Shown here one piece after another: positions 1 through 6,037 of a DNA stretch of 13,424 nucleotides. Origin of the DNA: Candidatus Magasanikbacteria bacterium RIFOXYD12_FULL_33_17 (lineage in GTDB: Bacteria; Patescibacteriota; Patescibacteriia; Magasanikbacterales; UBA922). The notes beneath the pieces were generated by a model. It was not told the DNA's origin. It saw nothing but the letters and a program-made list of their open reading frames with translations, and searched no databases. The stretch spans positions 1-13,424 of the forward strand of contig MFRB01000053.1 of the NCBI GenBank assembly GCA_001783255.1, read 5' to 3'. Numbering within the stretch: position 1 is the first letter of the stretch; each line of letters opens with the position of its first letter. A program made the position numbers and the translations under genes.

Positions 1-185
1 GTAAAAGCCAAATTGGAACTGGCGACCGCAGTGAAAAAATCCGTACCTACAATTATCCTCAAGATAGAATTACTGATCACAGAATCAAAGAAAGTTGGAA
101 CAATATCGCCAAGATTCTTGATGGTAATATTGAAGAAATTATTGAAAAGATGCGTTTGGCTGATTATGCTGAGCAAGACAATTAA
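1..185 (+). CDS. prfA: Peptide chain release factor 1, C-terminal end (partial)
   Basis: The reading frame that begins at base 3 gives 60 residues and a TAA at 183-185; the 5' part lies outside the window. The residues contain GTGDRSEKIRTYNYPQDR followed by TDHRI, the highly conserved block of class I release factors that follows the GGQ domain. Release factor 1 reads UAA and UAG in the ribosomal A site and triggers peptide hydrolysis. RF1 is preferred over RF2 because prmC follows directly, the usual prfA-prmC pairing, but this fragment alone does not exclude RF2. The GGQ loop and codon-recognition motif are not visible here. Confidence 0.9.
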   Translation, partial: KSQIGTGDRSEKIRTYNYPQDRITDHRIKESWNNIAKILDGNIEEIIEKMRLADYAEQDN

Positions 186-208
186 AATATCTTAGAAAAT
201 TCATTGTA

Positions 209-280
209 AGGAATGGCGAACGTAAGTTCGCCCTATACAATACAACTCAGCAAACTTACGTTTGCCATTCCTATTTTTTT
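209..280 (+). terminator. Large inverted repeat with T-run between prfA and prmC
   Basis: Arms at 209-230 and 251-272 pair over 22 positions with two G-T pairs and are followed by a run of seven T at 274-280. This looks like an intrinsic terminator for prfA. Each arm also folds on itself: GGCGAAC and GTTCGCC (215-221 and 226-232) around a GTAA loop, and GCAAAC with GTTTGC (250-255 and 260-265), so the DNA could form a branched or cruciform shape. It ends only 14 bases before the prmC start, and I see no convincing promoter for prmC beyond it. Either it leaks or it is mainly a dispersed palindromic repeat. Confidence 0.65.
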
Positions 281-294
281 AAAATTCTTTTTAC

Positions 295-1251
295 ATGAAA
301 CAAAGAGTGCAAAAACTAGTAACAACTTCTTCAAAAAAAATCAACCAACTCGACGCTGAAATTCTTCTAGCTCACGTAATAAAAAAATCACGTGAGTTTT
401 TGTTTACAAATCCAGATTTTGAAATAAATTTTTGGCAAAAAATAAAATTTGAACATCTAGTCAAACAAAGACAAAAAAATATTCCCGTAGCTTATCTAGT
501 TGGACACAAAGAATTTTTTGGGCTTGATTTTCTGGTAAACAAAAATGTACTTGTACCAAGACCAGACACAGAGCTTATGGTAGAAGAAACAATCAAACAC
601 CTAAACACCTTATCACCTAATCACAACAAAATACTTTTGGTTGATGTAGGTACTGGTTCTGGATGTATTCCAATTTCTATCTTGAAATCTATACAAAAAA
701 GGAATGACGAAATGAGCGGAGCGAATTTCGTTACCAATGTTTCAGACAAATTTCCCCGCCCCAACCCGGCGGGTCAATTTATCAATCCACCAAAAATAAT
801 AGCAATTGACGTTTCAAAAAAAGCTTTGTGCGTTGCAAAAAAGAATGCCCAAAAACACAACGTTGAAACAGAATTTTTACATGGCAATTTATTAGAACCA
901 ATATTCCAACTCTCTGAACTAAGAACTAAGAACACTGAACTTATTATAACTGCCAACCTTCCCTACATAACAGAACAACAATTCAAACAAGAACCGTCGA
1001 TACAAAAAGAACCGAAACTCGCTCTTGTTGCAGATAATGACGGATTAGCACTCTACGAAGAACTTCTAAAACAAATAGCCACATTCCACACTTACCCGCC
1101 ATCTGGGAGGGTTCCCCTTTCCTCATTCCTCGAAATAGATCCCACTCAAACCGACAAAATAAAAATCTTAATAAAAAAATATTTACCTGAAAGTAATATT
1201 GAAGTGAAAAAAGATTTGGCAGGTTTAGACAGATTAGTCATCATCAAGTAA
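295..1251 (+). CDS. prmC: Release factor glutamine methyltransferase PrmC/HemK
   Basis: A predicted 318-residue SAM-dependent enzyme that N5-methylates the glutamine of the GGQ motif in RF1/RF2, raising termination efficiency. The N-terminal helical domain (about 1-80) includes LDAEILLAHVI. The family block VPRPDTE is at 87-93, SAM motif I DVGTGSGC at 117-124, and motif IV reads NLPY at 221-224 instead of NPPY. The segment EPKLALVADNDGLALY (239-254) is also typical. Against the usual 280-290 residues it is long. The excess fits three inserts in loops: about 134-166, 205-215 and 265-277, each encoded by repeat-like DNA (see the repeat entries). The start at 295 is the first ATG after the upstream hairpin and has no Shine-Dalgarno sequence. 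The gene is convergent with the next one, 21 bases apart, with no obvious terminator between them. Confidence 0.93.
   Translation: MKQRVQKLVTTSSKKINQLDAEILLAHVIKKSREFLFTNPDFEINFWQKIKFEHLVKQRQKNIPVAYLVGHKEFFGLDFLVNKNVLVPRPDTELMVEETIKHLNTLSPNHNKILLVDVGTGSGCIPISILKSIQKRNDEMSGANFVTNVSDKFPRPNPAGQFINPPKIIAIDVSKKALCVAKKNAQKHNVETEFLHGNLLEPIFQLSELRTKNTELIITANLPYITEQQFKQEPSIQKEPKLALVADNDGLALYEELLKQIATFHTYPPSGRVPLSSFLEIDPTQTDKIKILIKKYLPESNIEVKKDLAGLDRLVIIK
700..774. repeat. Two adjacent short palindromes inside prmC
   Basis: First palindrome: TGACGAAAT (705-713) pairs with ATTTCGTTA (725-733), nine pairs with one G-T. Second: CCCGCC (755-760) pairs perfectly with GGCGGG (768-773). Together they encode most of the extra segment at residues 134-166 of PrmC, between SAM motif I and the next beta strand, where family members have only a few residues. 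The reading frame is kept. The first unit begins AGGAATGACGAA, close to the AGGAATGGCGAA that starts the inverted repeat at 209. The second resembles the GC-rich hairpin at 9386-9413. Confidence 0.7.
916..940. repeat. Heptamer tandem repeat inside prmC
   Basis: GAACTAA is present twice (916-922 and 923-929), followed by a diverged GAACACT and a partial GAAC. It encodes residues around SELRTKNTEL just before the NLPY motif, where PrmC proteins normally have a short loop. Seven-base units read in three frames in turn, so the protein itself shows no obvious repeat. Confidence 0.55.
1094..1112. repeat. Imperfect palindrome inside prmC
   Basis: ACCCGCC (1094-1100) pairs with GGGAGGGT (from 1112 back to 1106) with one mismatch. 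It encodes the segment YPPSGRVPL near residues 267-275, just before the conserved LEI strand, where the family usually has a tight turn. It is GC-richer than its surroundings. This is the weakest of the three proposed insertions. Confidence 0.4.
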
Positions 1252-1272
1252 CACATATCACATAACAAAAAA

Positions 1273-2382
1273 CTATTTCCAACTAACATCCCCACGTTCA
1301 TTCACCACCTCAATCCAAATCTTCCCAGATTTCAAAGGTATTTCATTGCCACTTTTATCTAGCCATTTAGTACGACCCGTCACAGTTTCTTTTTCCCAAG
1401 TACCTTCTTCTTTATGACCATTTTGAAAAACAATTACTTCGCCACTACTAATAGTATCTATTTTCAAACGACCAACATTATCCAATACAACACTCTTCAC
1501 TTTTTGGACAATGATAGTATCAGCTTCAATCGCTGTACCATCTTGATCAAGATGACGACCTTCTATCTGATAACGAGCATATTTTCTGGTGCTACTACTA
1601 TATTTCCAAGTAGCCTGATAAGTTGGTGGCAAAAATGAAACAGTAATTTCATTTACACACTCTTCATCAAGACCTTCACAATTGCCAATATCCCTAAATT
1701 TCCAAGATTCGAAATCCGTATTTTCTTTGGTACCATATTTGTCCCAAGCTTTTTGCCAATTAGCACTAGAAGTATACACATTATGTGGTGCATATCTATC
1801 AGTACTTCTCCAAAAATAAGGTCCATTAAAAAATTCATCAAAATCAAAAATATTATTGCTAGAATTTTTGATTATAGCTATAGCATCAGGTGAACCACCC
1901 ACATGCATATACAAAACATCATTACCATATTCACGAACCCAATCTAGATAATATGGTCTAGCACTACGAACAGGTCCCGCCTTTTGCACATTAGCATCTT
2001 TAGGAAAGATAACTAAAAATCTAGAATAATTAGCTTCCACAGGTGCTTCATAAACAACAGAAGCATAAGCCAAACCAGATTGTGGTCTAGCCTCTGTATG
2101 ATTTTCTATCATCATAGCTACTAACTCAGGATTGGTATCATCTTCAGTATCAACGCAAACACCATCTAAAAGTCTAGTAAATCTACAAGTTGTGCTAACA
2201 ACAGTATCAATTTCTGCTACATTTTGTGAGTCTATTTCTACCACTTTAGACAATCTTTTTTTGTTAAAATAATCATTACCAAATATTGCTAACAAAATTA
2301 AACCAGCAATAAAAATAATACCAGCTAAAATATAGATTACTCTATAATTCAAAATATTGGCTTTATATCTTTTGAAAATCAT
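1273..2382 (-). CDS. Membrane-anchored DUF3048 (YerB-like) protein
   Basis: A 369-residue protein. Residues about 14-36 form one hydrophobic transmembrane helix after a basic N-terminus (RYK), so the rest probably lies outside the membrane; there is no lipobox cysteine. The DUF3048 family signature is clear: MIENHTEARPQSGLAYASVV from residue 91, YEAPVEANYSRFLVIF, then GPVRSARPYYLDW (136-148) and HVGGSPDA (160-167). The C-terminal part from about 230 matches the second DUF3048 domain, a beta-rich region. B. subtilis YerB belongs to this family; its biochemical role is not firmly known, and a cell-envelope role is only inferred. It has its own promoter (2415-2443) and appears monocistronic. Length is normal for the family. 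Confidence 0.88.
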   Translation of the reverse strand: MIFKRYKANILNYRVIYILAGIIFIAGLILLAIFGNDYFNKKRLSKVVEIDSQNVAEIDTVVSTTCRFTRLLDGVCVDTEDDTNPELVAMMIENHTEARPQSGLAYASVVYEAPVEANYSRFLVIFPKDANVQKAGPVRSARPYYLDWVREYGNDVLYMHVGGSPDAIAIIKNSSNNIFDFDEFFNGPYFWRSTDRYAPHNVYTSSANWQKAWDKYGTKENTDFESWKFRDIGNCEGLDEECVNEITVSFLPPTYQATWKYSSSTRKYARYQIEGRHLDQDGTAIEADTIIVQKVKSVVLDNVGRLKIDTISSGEVIVFQNGHKEEGTWEKETVTGRTKWLDKSGNEIPLKSGKIWIEVVNERGDVSWK

Positions 2383-2414
2383 AAAATTTTATTTGTTAAG
2401 ATGATATATAGTTT

Positions 2415-2443
2415 AGCATATTATTGAAAAGCTTGAAAGTCAA
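2415..2443 (-). promoter_or_regulatory. Predicted sigma-70 type promoter for the DUF3048 gene
   Basis: On the minus strand, -35 TTGACT (2443-2438), a 17-base spacer and -10 TATGCT (2420-2415). Transcription would begin near 2408, leaving a leader of about 26 bases before the ATG at 2382. Confidence 0.6.
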
Positions 2444-2481
2444 CAAATAAATCTGAATAGATGTTAGATTTTTTTTGCAAT

Positions 2482-2510
2482 AAAAAACTCCCAAAAAATT
2501 GGGAGTTCTT
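2482..2510 (-). terminator. Intrinsic terminator of the CxxC gene-rplY unit
   Basis: A perfect nine-pair stem, AACTCCCAA (2486-2494) with TTGGGAGTT (2499-2507), and a four-base loop. On the minus strand it is followed by six T (2487-2482). It lies 20 bases past the rplY stop codon. Confidence 0.88.
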
Positions 2511-2526
2511 ATAAAATACAAACAAA

Positions 2527-3186
2527 TTATTTTTCAGTTGCAGCAGCACCTTCTTCTTCTTTCTTACCTTTTTCTTCTACTTTGATATCTTCAATACTAC
2601 CAGTATTACCTTCTTCCATAGCTTTTTGTGCTTCTTCAGACAAAGGAGCTACTACTTTAGCTAATAACAATTCAGCATCTTCTGTAGAAAAAACACCTTC
2701 TGGTAATTTTATGTCTTTGACATAAATAGCATCATCAAAAGTTTTCAAACCATCCAAACTAACTTGAATAGATGTAACCAATTTTTCAGGTAAACATTTT
2801 ACATCCAAAGAATCTTTCATGATAGACAAAGTACCACTAAGTTCTTTTACAGCAGGTGCTAGACCTACATATTCCAATTCAACAGTTGCTTCCATTTCAA
2901 CTCCCATTTGAATTTGACGAAAATCAACATGAGTAATATTTCCTTTTACAGGAGAATATTGCAAATCTTGAATAAGAACTTTTACAGTTTTTTCTCCATC
3001 CAAAGTAAAATCAAGCAAAGTTGATTCACCAGCTTCGTTGTAAATTTTTTGTAATTCTGTAGCTTTTACACTTACAGAAGCAGGTTCACGATCTGGACCG
3101 TAAACTACACCAGGTACAAAACCTTGAGCACGTATACTTGAGGCATCTTTGCCACTTCTCTTTTGAGCTTGTAATGAATATGTCAT
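2527..3186 (-). CDS. rplY: 50S ribosomal protein L25 (general stress protein CTC form)
   Basis: A 219-residue protein of the long L25/CTC form, which binds 5S rRNA in the central protuberance of the large subunit. The N-terminal L25 domain (about 1-90) shows RSGKDASSIRAQGFVPGVVYG and the later block LIQDLQYSPVKGNITHVDF. The second beta domain (about 95-180) contains LSIMKDSLDVKCLPEKL and DAIYVKDIKLPEGV, as in Thermus TL5. The tail from about 185 is rich in Glu, Lys and Ala and is probably disordered. It follows the CxxC protein gene by 12 bases and should share its promoter. The start codon has an A/T-rich upstream region and no Shine-Dalgarno sequence. Confidence 0.95.
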   Translation of the reverse strand: MTYSLQAQKRSGKDASSIRAQGFVPGVVYGPDREPASVSVKATELQKIYNEAGESTLLDFTLDGEKTVKVLIQDLQYSPVKGNITHVDFRQIQMGVEMEATVELEYVGLAPAVKELSGTLSIMKDSLDVKCLPEKLVTSIQVSLDGLKTFDDAIYVKDIKLPEGVFSTEDAELLLAKVVAPLSEEAQKAMEEGNTGSIEDIKVEEKGKKEEEGAAATEK

Positions 3187-3198
3187 AACTGCTATTTT

Positions 3199-3549
3199 TT
3201 AAAAATTTAAATATTTATTAAATGAAATTTTGTGTAATGTCTGATAAGCATCAAGCAAATAATCCTCATCAATTGGTTCTTTGGTATAAAGTCTTTTGGC
3301 ATCATCATAATTTAGATCACTCATCATACCCACCAAACCAACACCTATATCATTGACAGAAGCTAACAATACTAGAGAATTCTGACAATGTGGACACGCT
3401 AGATGTAGCATATAAGAATTGTCTTCTTCTGCTACAATTTTTATACTTTTATCAGAAATCTGGCCTTTGCAGGCTAGACACTCCTTCATTATCATAAACT
3501 GTGAACGTAAAGGTTCTATAATTTGTGAGAGTCTTGATTTTTCAAACAT
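3199..3549 (-). CDS. Small CxxC...CxxC protein of unknown function, likely zinc-binding
   Basis: From the ATG at 3549 the protein has 116 residues. It contains CLAC (C24, C27) and CPHC (C52, C55), with H49 just before the second pair: the spacing of a zinc ribbon. The C-terminal part (about 60-116) is mixed, with DLNYDDAKRLYTKEPIDEDY, and ends in a basic stretch. I do not recognise the family. An ATG at 3573 is in frame but lies upstream of the predicted -10 box, so it could not be in the transcript; 3549 is preferred, and 3489 (just before KECLAC) is possible. It is the first gene of a unit with rplY, 12 bases apart, so an RNA- or ribosome-related job is conceivable, but this is only context. 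Confidence 0.75.
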   Translation of the reverse strand: MFEKSRLSQIIEPLRSQFMIMKECLACKGQISDKSIKIVAEEDNSYMLHLACPHCQNSLVLLASVNDIGVGLVGMMSDLNYDDAKRLYTKEPIDEDYLLDAYQTLHKISFNKYLNF

Positions 3550-3563
3550 ATAAAAGCGAAAGA

Positions 3564-3592
3564 AATATAACAAAAAAGCTTAAATTAGTCAA
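3564..3592 (-). promoter_or_regulatory. Predicted promoter of the CxxC gene-rplY unit
   Basis: On the minus strand, TTGACT (3592-3587), 17 bases, TATATT (3569-3564). The expected start of transcription, near 3557, is only about eight bases before the ATG at 3549, so the message would be nearly leaderless. Confidence 0.65.
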
Positions 3593-3671
3593 GCCCTAGG
3601 GTGTAAATAAAGTCTTTTTAAAGCAAATACCCTTTAAACCAAAAACTATTTACAAATACATATATATTCAA

Positions 3672-3753
3672 ATTGTTCCATTGTACCATTGTTTCACTGA
3701 CAAAAAAAGGGGAAACTCAATGTGACAATGGATCAATGAGACAGTGGAACAAT
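3672..3753. repeat. Long inverted repeat made of octamer repeats
   Basis: The left arm reads as consecutive eight-base units ATTGTTCC, ATTGTACC, ATTGTTTC and ACTGACAA (3672-3703). The reverse complement of the right arm (3722-3753) reads ATTGTTCC, ACTGTCTC, ATTGATCC and ATTGTCAC. The outer 13 bases pair fully apart from one G-T pair; further in, pairing is interrupted. The centre is an A-run and GGGG. It lies between the 3' end of the rodA-like gene and the promoter at 3592. No T-run follows on either strand, so a simple intrinsic terminator is not supported. The rest of 3593-3831 is AT-rich, with nothing else I can name. Confidence 0.7.
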
Positions 3754-3831
3754 AGTAGAAAGGACATCTTTATTTAGCCAAATAACTACACAAAAATGTT
3801 CTAACTCAAATTCAACGTTATTATACCACAC

Positions 3832-4923
3832 TTAGACAGAACGTGCTGAACTCTCGGCAATACCCAAAAGCAAAAAGTTGATAATCAAAGAAGAACCACC
3901 ATAACTCAAAAATGGCAAAGTAACCCCTGTTACAGGCAAAAGTCCCATAGCAGCACCAATATTGACGACAATATGCGACAAAAAGACAAGACTAACCCCC
4001 AACGACACATAAGCTCCAAAATCATTTTTTGCTTTATAAGCAATATTAACCAAACGCCACAAAAGAACAAAATACAATACTAAAACAATAAAAAAACCAA
4101 CAAATCCCAATTCTTCACCAATAACAGAAATAATAAAGTCAGTCTGAGCTTCTGGTAAAAAGTGAAGCTGACTTTGAGAACCAAAACCCAAACCCCTACC
4201 CAAAAATTGTCCCGAACCAACAGCAATAATTGATTGAGTAACATTATAACCAGAACCAAGAGGATCACGTGTCGGATCAATAAAAGTCATGACACGATCT
4301 TTCTGATAATCTTGAAAAACAAAAAACCAACCAATCACACCTGCCAAAATAGCCAAAGCAATAATACCAAAGATATATCTCTTTTTAGTACCAACCAAAA
4401 TTAACAAACCAAAACAAACACCAAGCAAAATAGAAGCTGATCCAAGATCCGGTTGTAACAAAATCAAAAATACCAAAGAAAGTGTCAGTGTAAACATAAC
4501 TACTACAAACTGCCACTTATCAAATCTCCTAGCCTGCCTTTCTATACGCCAAGCCAATAGCATCACAATAGCAACTTTCGCAAATTCAGCAGGTTGAAAT
4601 GAAAAACCCAAAAATCTAAACCAACCAGTCGTACCACGAATAGTAGCACCAAAAAACAAAACACTAACCAACAAAATTAAAGCCAAAAAATAAACAGGCC
4701 TAGCAGCTGATTCATAAAAAGAAACGTGCATCACAGATGCCACAAAAAAAATAGCTATGGCTAACCCAAAAGAAATCATCTGTTTTGAAGTCAATTCCAA
4801 AGCTACACCACGTGACAAATCTACACTATAAATAGTAGCGAGACCAATCAAAGATAAAACAAAAGCTGAAAAAAATAAAATCCAATCAAAATTCCTCCAA
4901 TTAACTTTCAAAAAATTAAACAT
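3832..4923 (-). CDS. rodA: SEDS-family peptidoglycan glycosyltransferase, RodA/FtsW type
   Basis: A 363-residue polytopic membrane protein with about ten hydrophobic helices. SEDS proteins polymerise lipid II into glycan strands together with a class B PBP; RodA serves the elongasome, FtsW the divisome. Diagnostic blocks are GTTGWFRF with QPAEFAKVA (97-118), QPDLGSA (157-163), the large extracellular loop with DPTRDPLGSGYN and GRGLGFGSQSQLHFLPEAQTDFI, and GLLPVTGVTLPFLSYGGSS near the C-terminus. Asp262 in AQTDFI lies at the position of the essential Asp of E. coli RodA. RodA is favoured over FtsW by the short N-terminus and overall form, but the two are hard to separate by eye. It follows an unknown one-TM gene by six bases, as an operon. 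Confidence 0.9.
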   Translation of the reverse strand: MFNFLKVNWRNFDWILFFSAFVLSLIGLATIYSVDLSRGVALELTSKQMISFGLAIAIFFVASVMHVSFYESAARPVYFLALILLVSVLFFGATIRGTTGWFRFLGFSFQPAEFAKVAIVMLLAWRIERQARRFDKWQFVVVMFTLTLSLVFLILLQPDLGSASILLGVCFGLLILVGTKKRYIFGIIALAILAGVIGWFFVFQDYQKDRVMTFIDPTRDPLGSGYNVTQSIIAVGSGQFLGRGLGFGSQSQLHFLPEAQTDFIISVIGEELGFVGFFIVLVLYFVLLWRLVNIAYKAKNDFGAYVSLGVSLVFLSHIVVNIGAAMGLLPVTGVTLPFLSYGGSSLIINFLLLGIAESSARSV

Positions 4924-4929
4924 ACATTC

Positions 4930-5823
4930 TTACAATGACAAATAGATACTATCATCAAAAACATTTAAAACAGGCTGTAACTCTATTGAGTCTACCATTA
5001 AATTATTGTTAAATAAAGAGAGACTAATATTTTGGCTAGATAAAGCCTCCACATTAGATATTTGTAAAGGTGTTAGACCTACAACTTCACCATTACTACG
5101 CAAGACAACCACCAGGTCTATAGTTTTATAACCAAACAAAGTATTGTTGACAACATCAAAACTAAGCAACTTTCCCACATTGGAACCTGTACCAAAAGAT
5201 TCAAAATTTATATTTTCAATAGAAATATTTACTCTTTCTGAAATATAATTTATAGTATCAAAAACGTCATGAACATCCACTCTTTGCCAAGAAACATCTA
5301 TCAATTGAAATTTGATATTATTTGGTACTATGTCCATGGATTCCACACCGTAAACTGGTAAAAATCTACTGTCCCCAGGTAAAAAAACAGCTTCCATGTG
5401 TTCAGTCTGACCATTGTCATAATAAAATTTATAAGTAATATTAGCTATCCAATATTTATTTGGATTAGCTACTTCTACTGCAAAATCATATTTGTCTTTG
5501 GAACTCGCAAAAATGTATTTATTAGAAATTTGTAAATCCACAGGTTTGTTTTTTTGTAAAATAGCCTTTGAAACACCTGTGTTAACCATGTTATAGACAT
5601 TGATATTATCTTGTTGATAATCAAAAAAGAAATATTTACCCCAAAAGAATAAACCAAATAAAATAGAAAAACTTCCCCAGGAAATCAAAATACCAATAAT
5701 AATTTTTTTAAACAAAATTTTATGTGTTAAATAAAACTCAGCTCTTTTTAAGCTAGCATTAGAAAAATCTCCTGACGTATCTATATAACCTTCAAATTTT
5801 TCTTTTTTAGACATAACAGACAT
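4930..5823 (-). CDS. One-TM protein with extracellular beta-sandwich-like region, unknown function
   Basis: A 297-residue protein. Residues about 1-36 are basic and cytoplasmic, about 38-62 form one strongly hydrophobic helix, and the remaining 230 residues are probably outside. The outer part seems to hold two similar beta-rich modules: one starting near YDFAVEVANPNKYWIANITY, the other near SFDVVNNTLFGYKTIDLVVV. Both have the pattern of a strand, an N/P turn and alternating hydrophobic strands, as in FxLYD or Ig-like adhesion or envelope domains. I do not recognise a named family. It is the first gene of a unit with the rodA-like gene, six bases ahead, so a part in wall synthesis is plausible but not shown. 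An in-frame ATG at 5814 is an alternative start; both lie downstream of the predicted promoter. Confidence 0.82.
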   Translation of the reverse strand: MSVMSKKEKFEGYIDTSGDFSNASLKRAEFYLTHKILFKKIIIGILISWGSFSILFGLFFWGKYFFFDYQQDNINVYNMVNTGVSKAILQKNKPVDLQISNKYIFASSKDKYDFAVEVANPNKYWIANITYKFYYDNGQTEHMEAVFLPGDSRFLPVYGVESMDIVPNNIKFQLIDVSWQRVDVHDVFDTINYISERVNISIENINFESFGTGSNVGKLLSFDVVNNTLFGYKTIDLVVVLRSNGEVVGLTPLQISNVEALSSQNISLSLFNNNLMVDSIELQPVLNVFDDSIYLSL

Positions 5824-5847
5824 TTTTTATTTAATTTATGTACAAAT

Positions 5848-5876
5848 ATTATAACACGTTTTTGTTAATTAGTTAA
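5848..5876 (-). promoter_or_regulatory. Predicted promoter of the membrane protein-rodA unit
   Basis: On the minus strand, TTAACT (5876-5871), 17 bases, TATAAT (5853-5848), with an extended -10 TG one base upstream. Transcription should begin near 5841, about 18 bases before the ATG at 5823. Confidence 0.65.
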
Positions 5877-5914
5877 TGAGTTAATTTGTTTATCAAAATA
5901 AAATAAGACAATCA

Positions 5915-5947
5915 CTTTCGTAATTTCGCAAATTTCGTATTTCGTAT
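5915..5947. repeat. Short ATTTCG-rich tandem repeat between divergent promoters
   Basis: Four TTTCG units spaced seven to eight bases apart (CTTTCGTA, ATTTCGCA, AATTTCGT, ATTTCGTA) lie between the rodA-unit promoter and the gyrB promoter. The same ATTTCGT core occurs in the palindrome inside prmC (725-731). The rest of the 214-base gap is AT-rich; TTAATTAGTTAATGAGTTAA near 5865-5884 is another small repeat. Confidence 0.5.
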
Positions 5948-5961
5948 CCTACAAACTCCTC

Positions 5962-5990
5962 TTTACTCTTACACATACATATGCTACAAT
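5962..5990 (+). promoter_or_regulatory. Predicted gyrB promoter
   Basis: TTTACT (5962-5967), 17 bases, TACAAT (5985-5990), with an extended -10 TG at 5982-5983. The leader to the ATG at 6038 would be about 40 bases. Confidence 0.55.
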
Positions 5991-6037
5991 TGTATCCGTA
6001 ATAAAGAATTAAAACTCAAAAATTAACAAGTGTTTCT

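Noticed and set aside
13..195. Plus-strand open frame at the window start
   Set aside because: It is a different frame from the clear release factor C-terminus (frame starting at base 3), which carries the conserved GDRSEKIRTYNYP block.
3550..3573. Upstream ATG (3573) for the CxxC protein
   Set aside because: It lies upstream of the predicted -10 box, so it would not be transcribed from that promoter; the extra residues (LYFFRFY) look like translated promoter DNA.
3672..3753. CRISPR array or intrinsic terminator at the octamer palindrome
   Set aside because: There are no spacers between constant repeats, and no T-run follows the hairpin on either strand.
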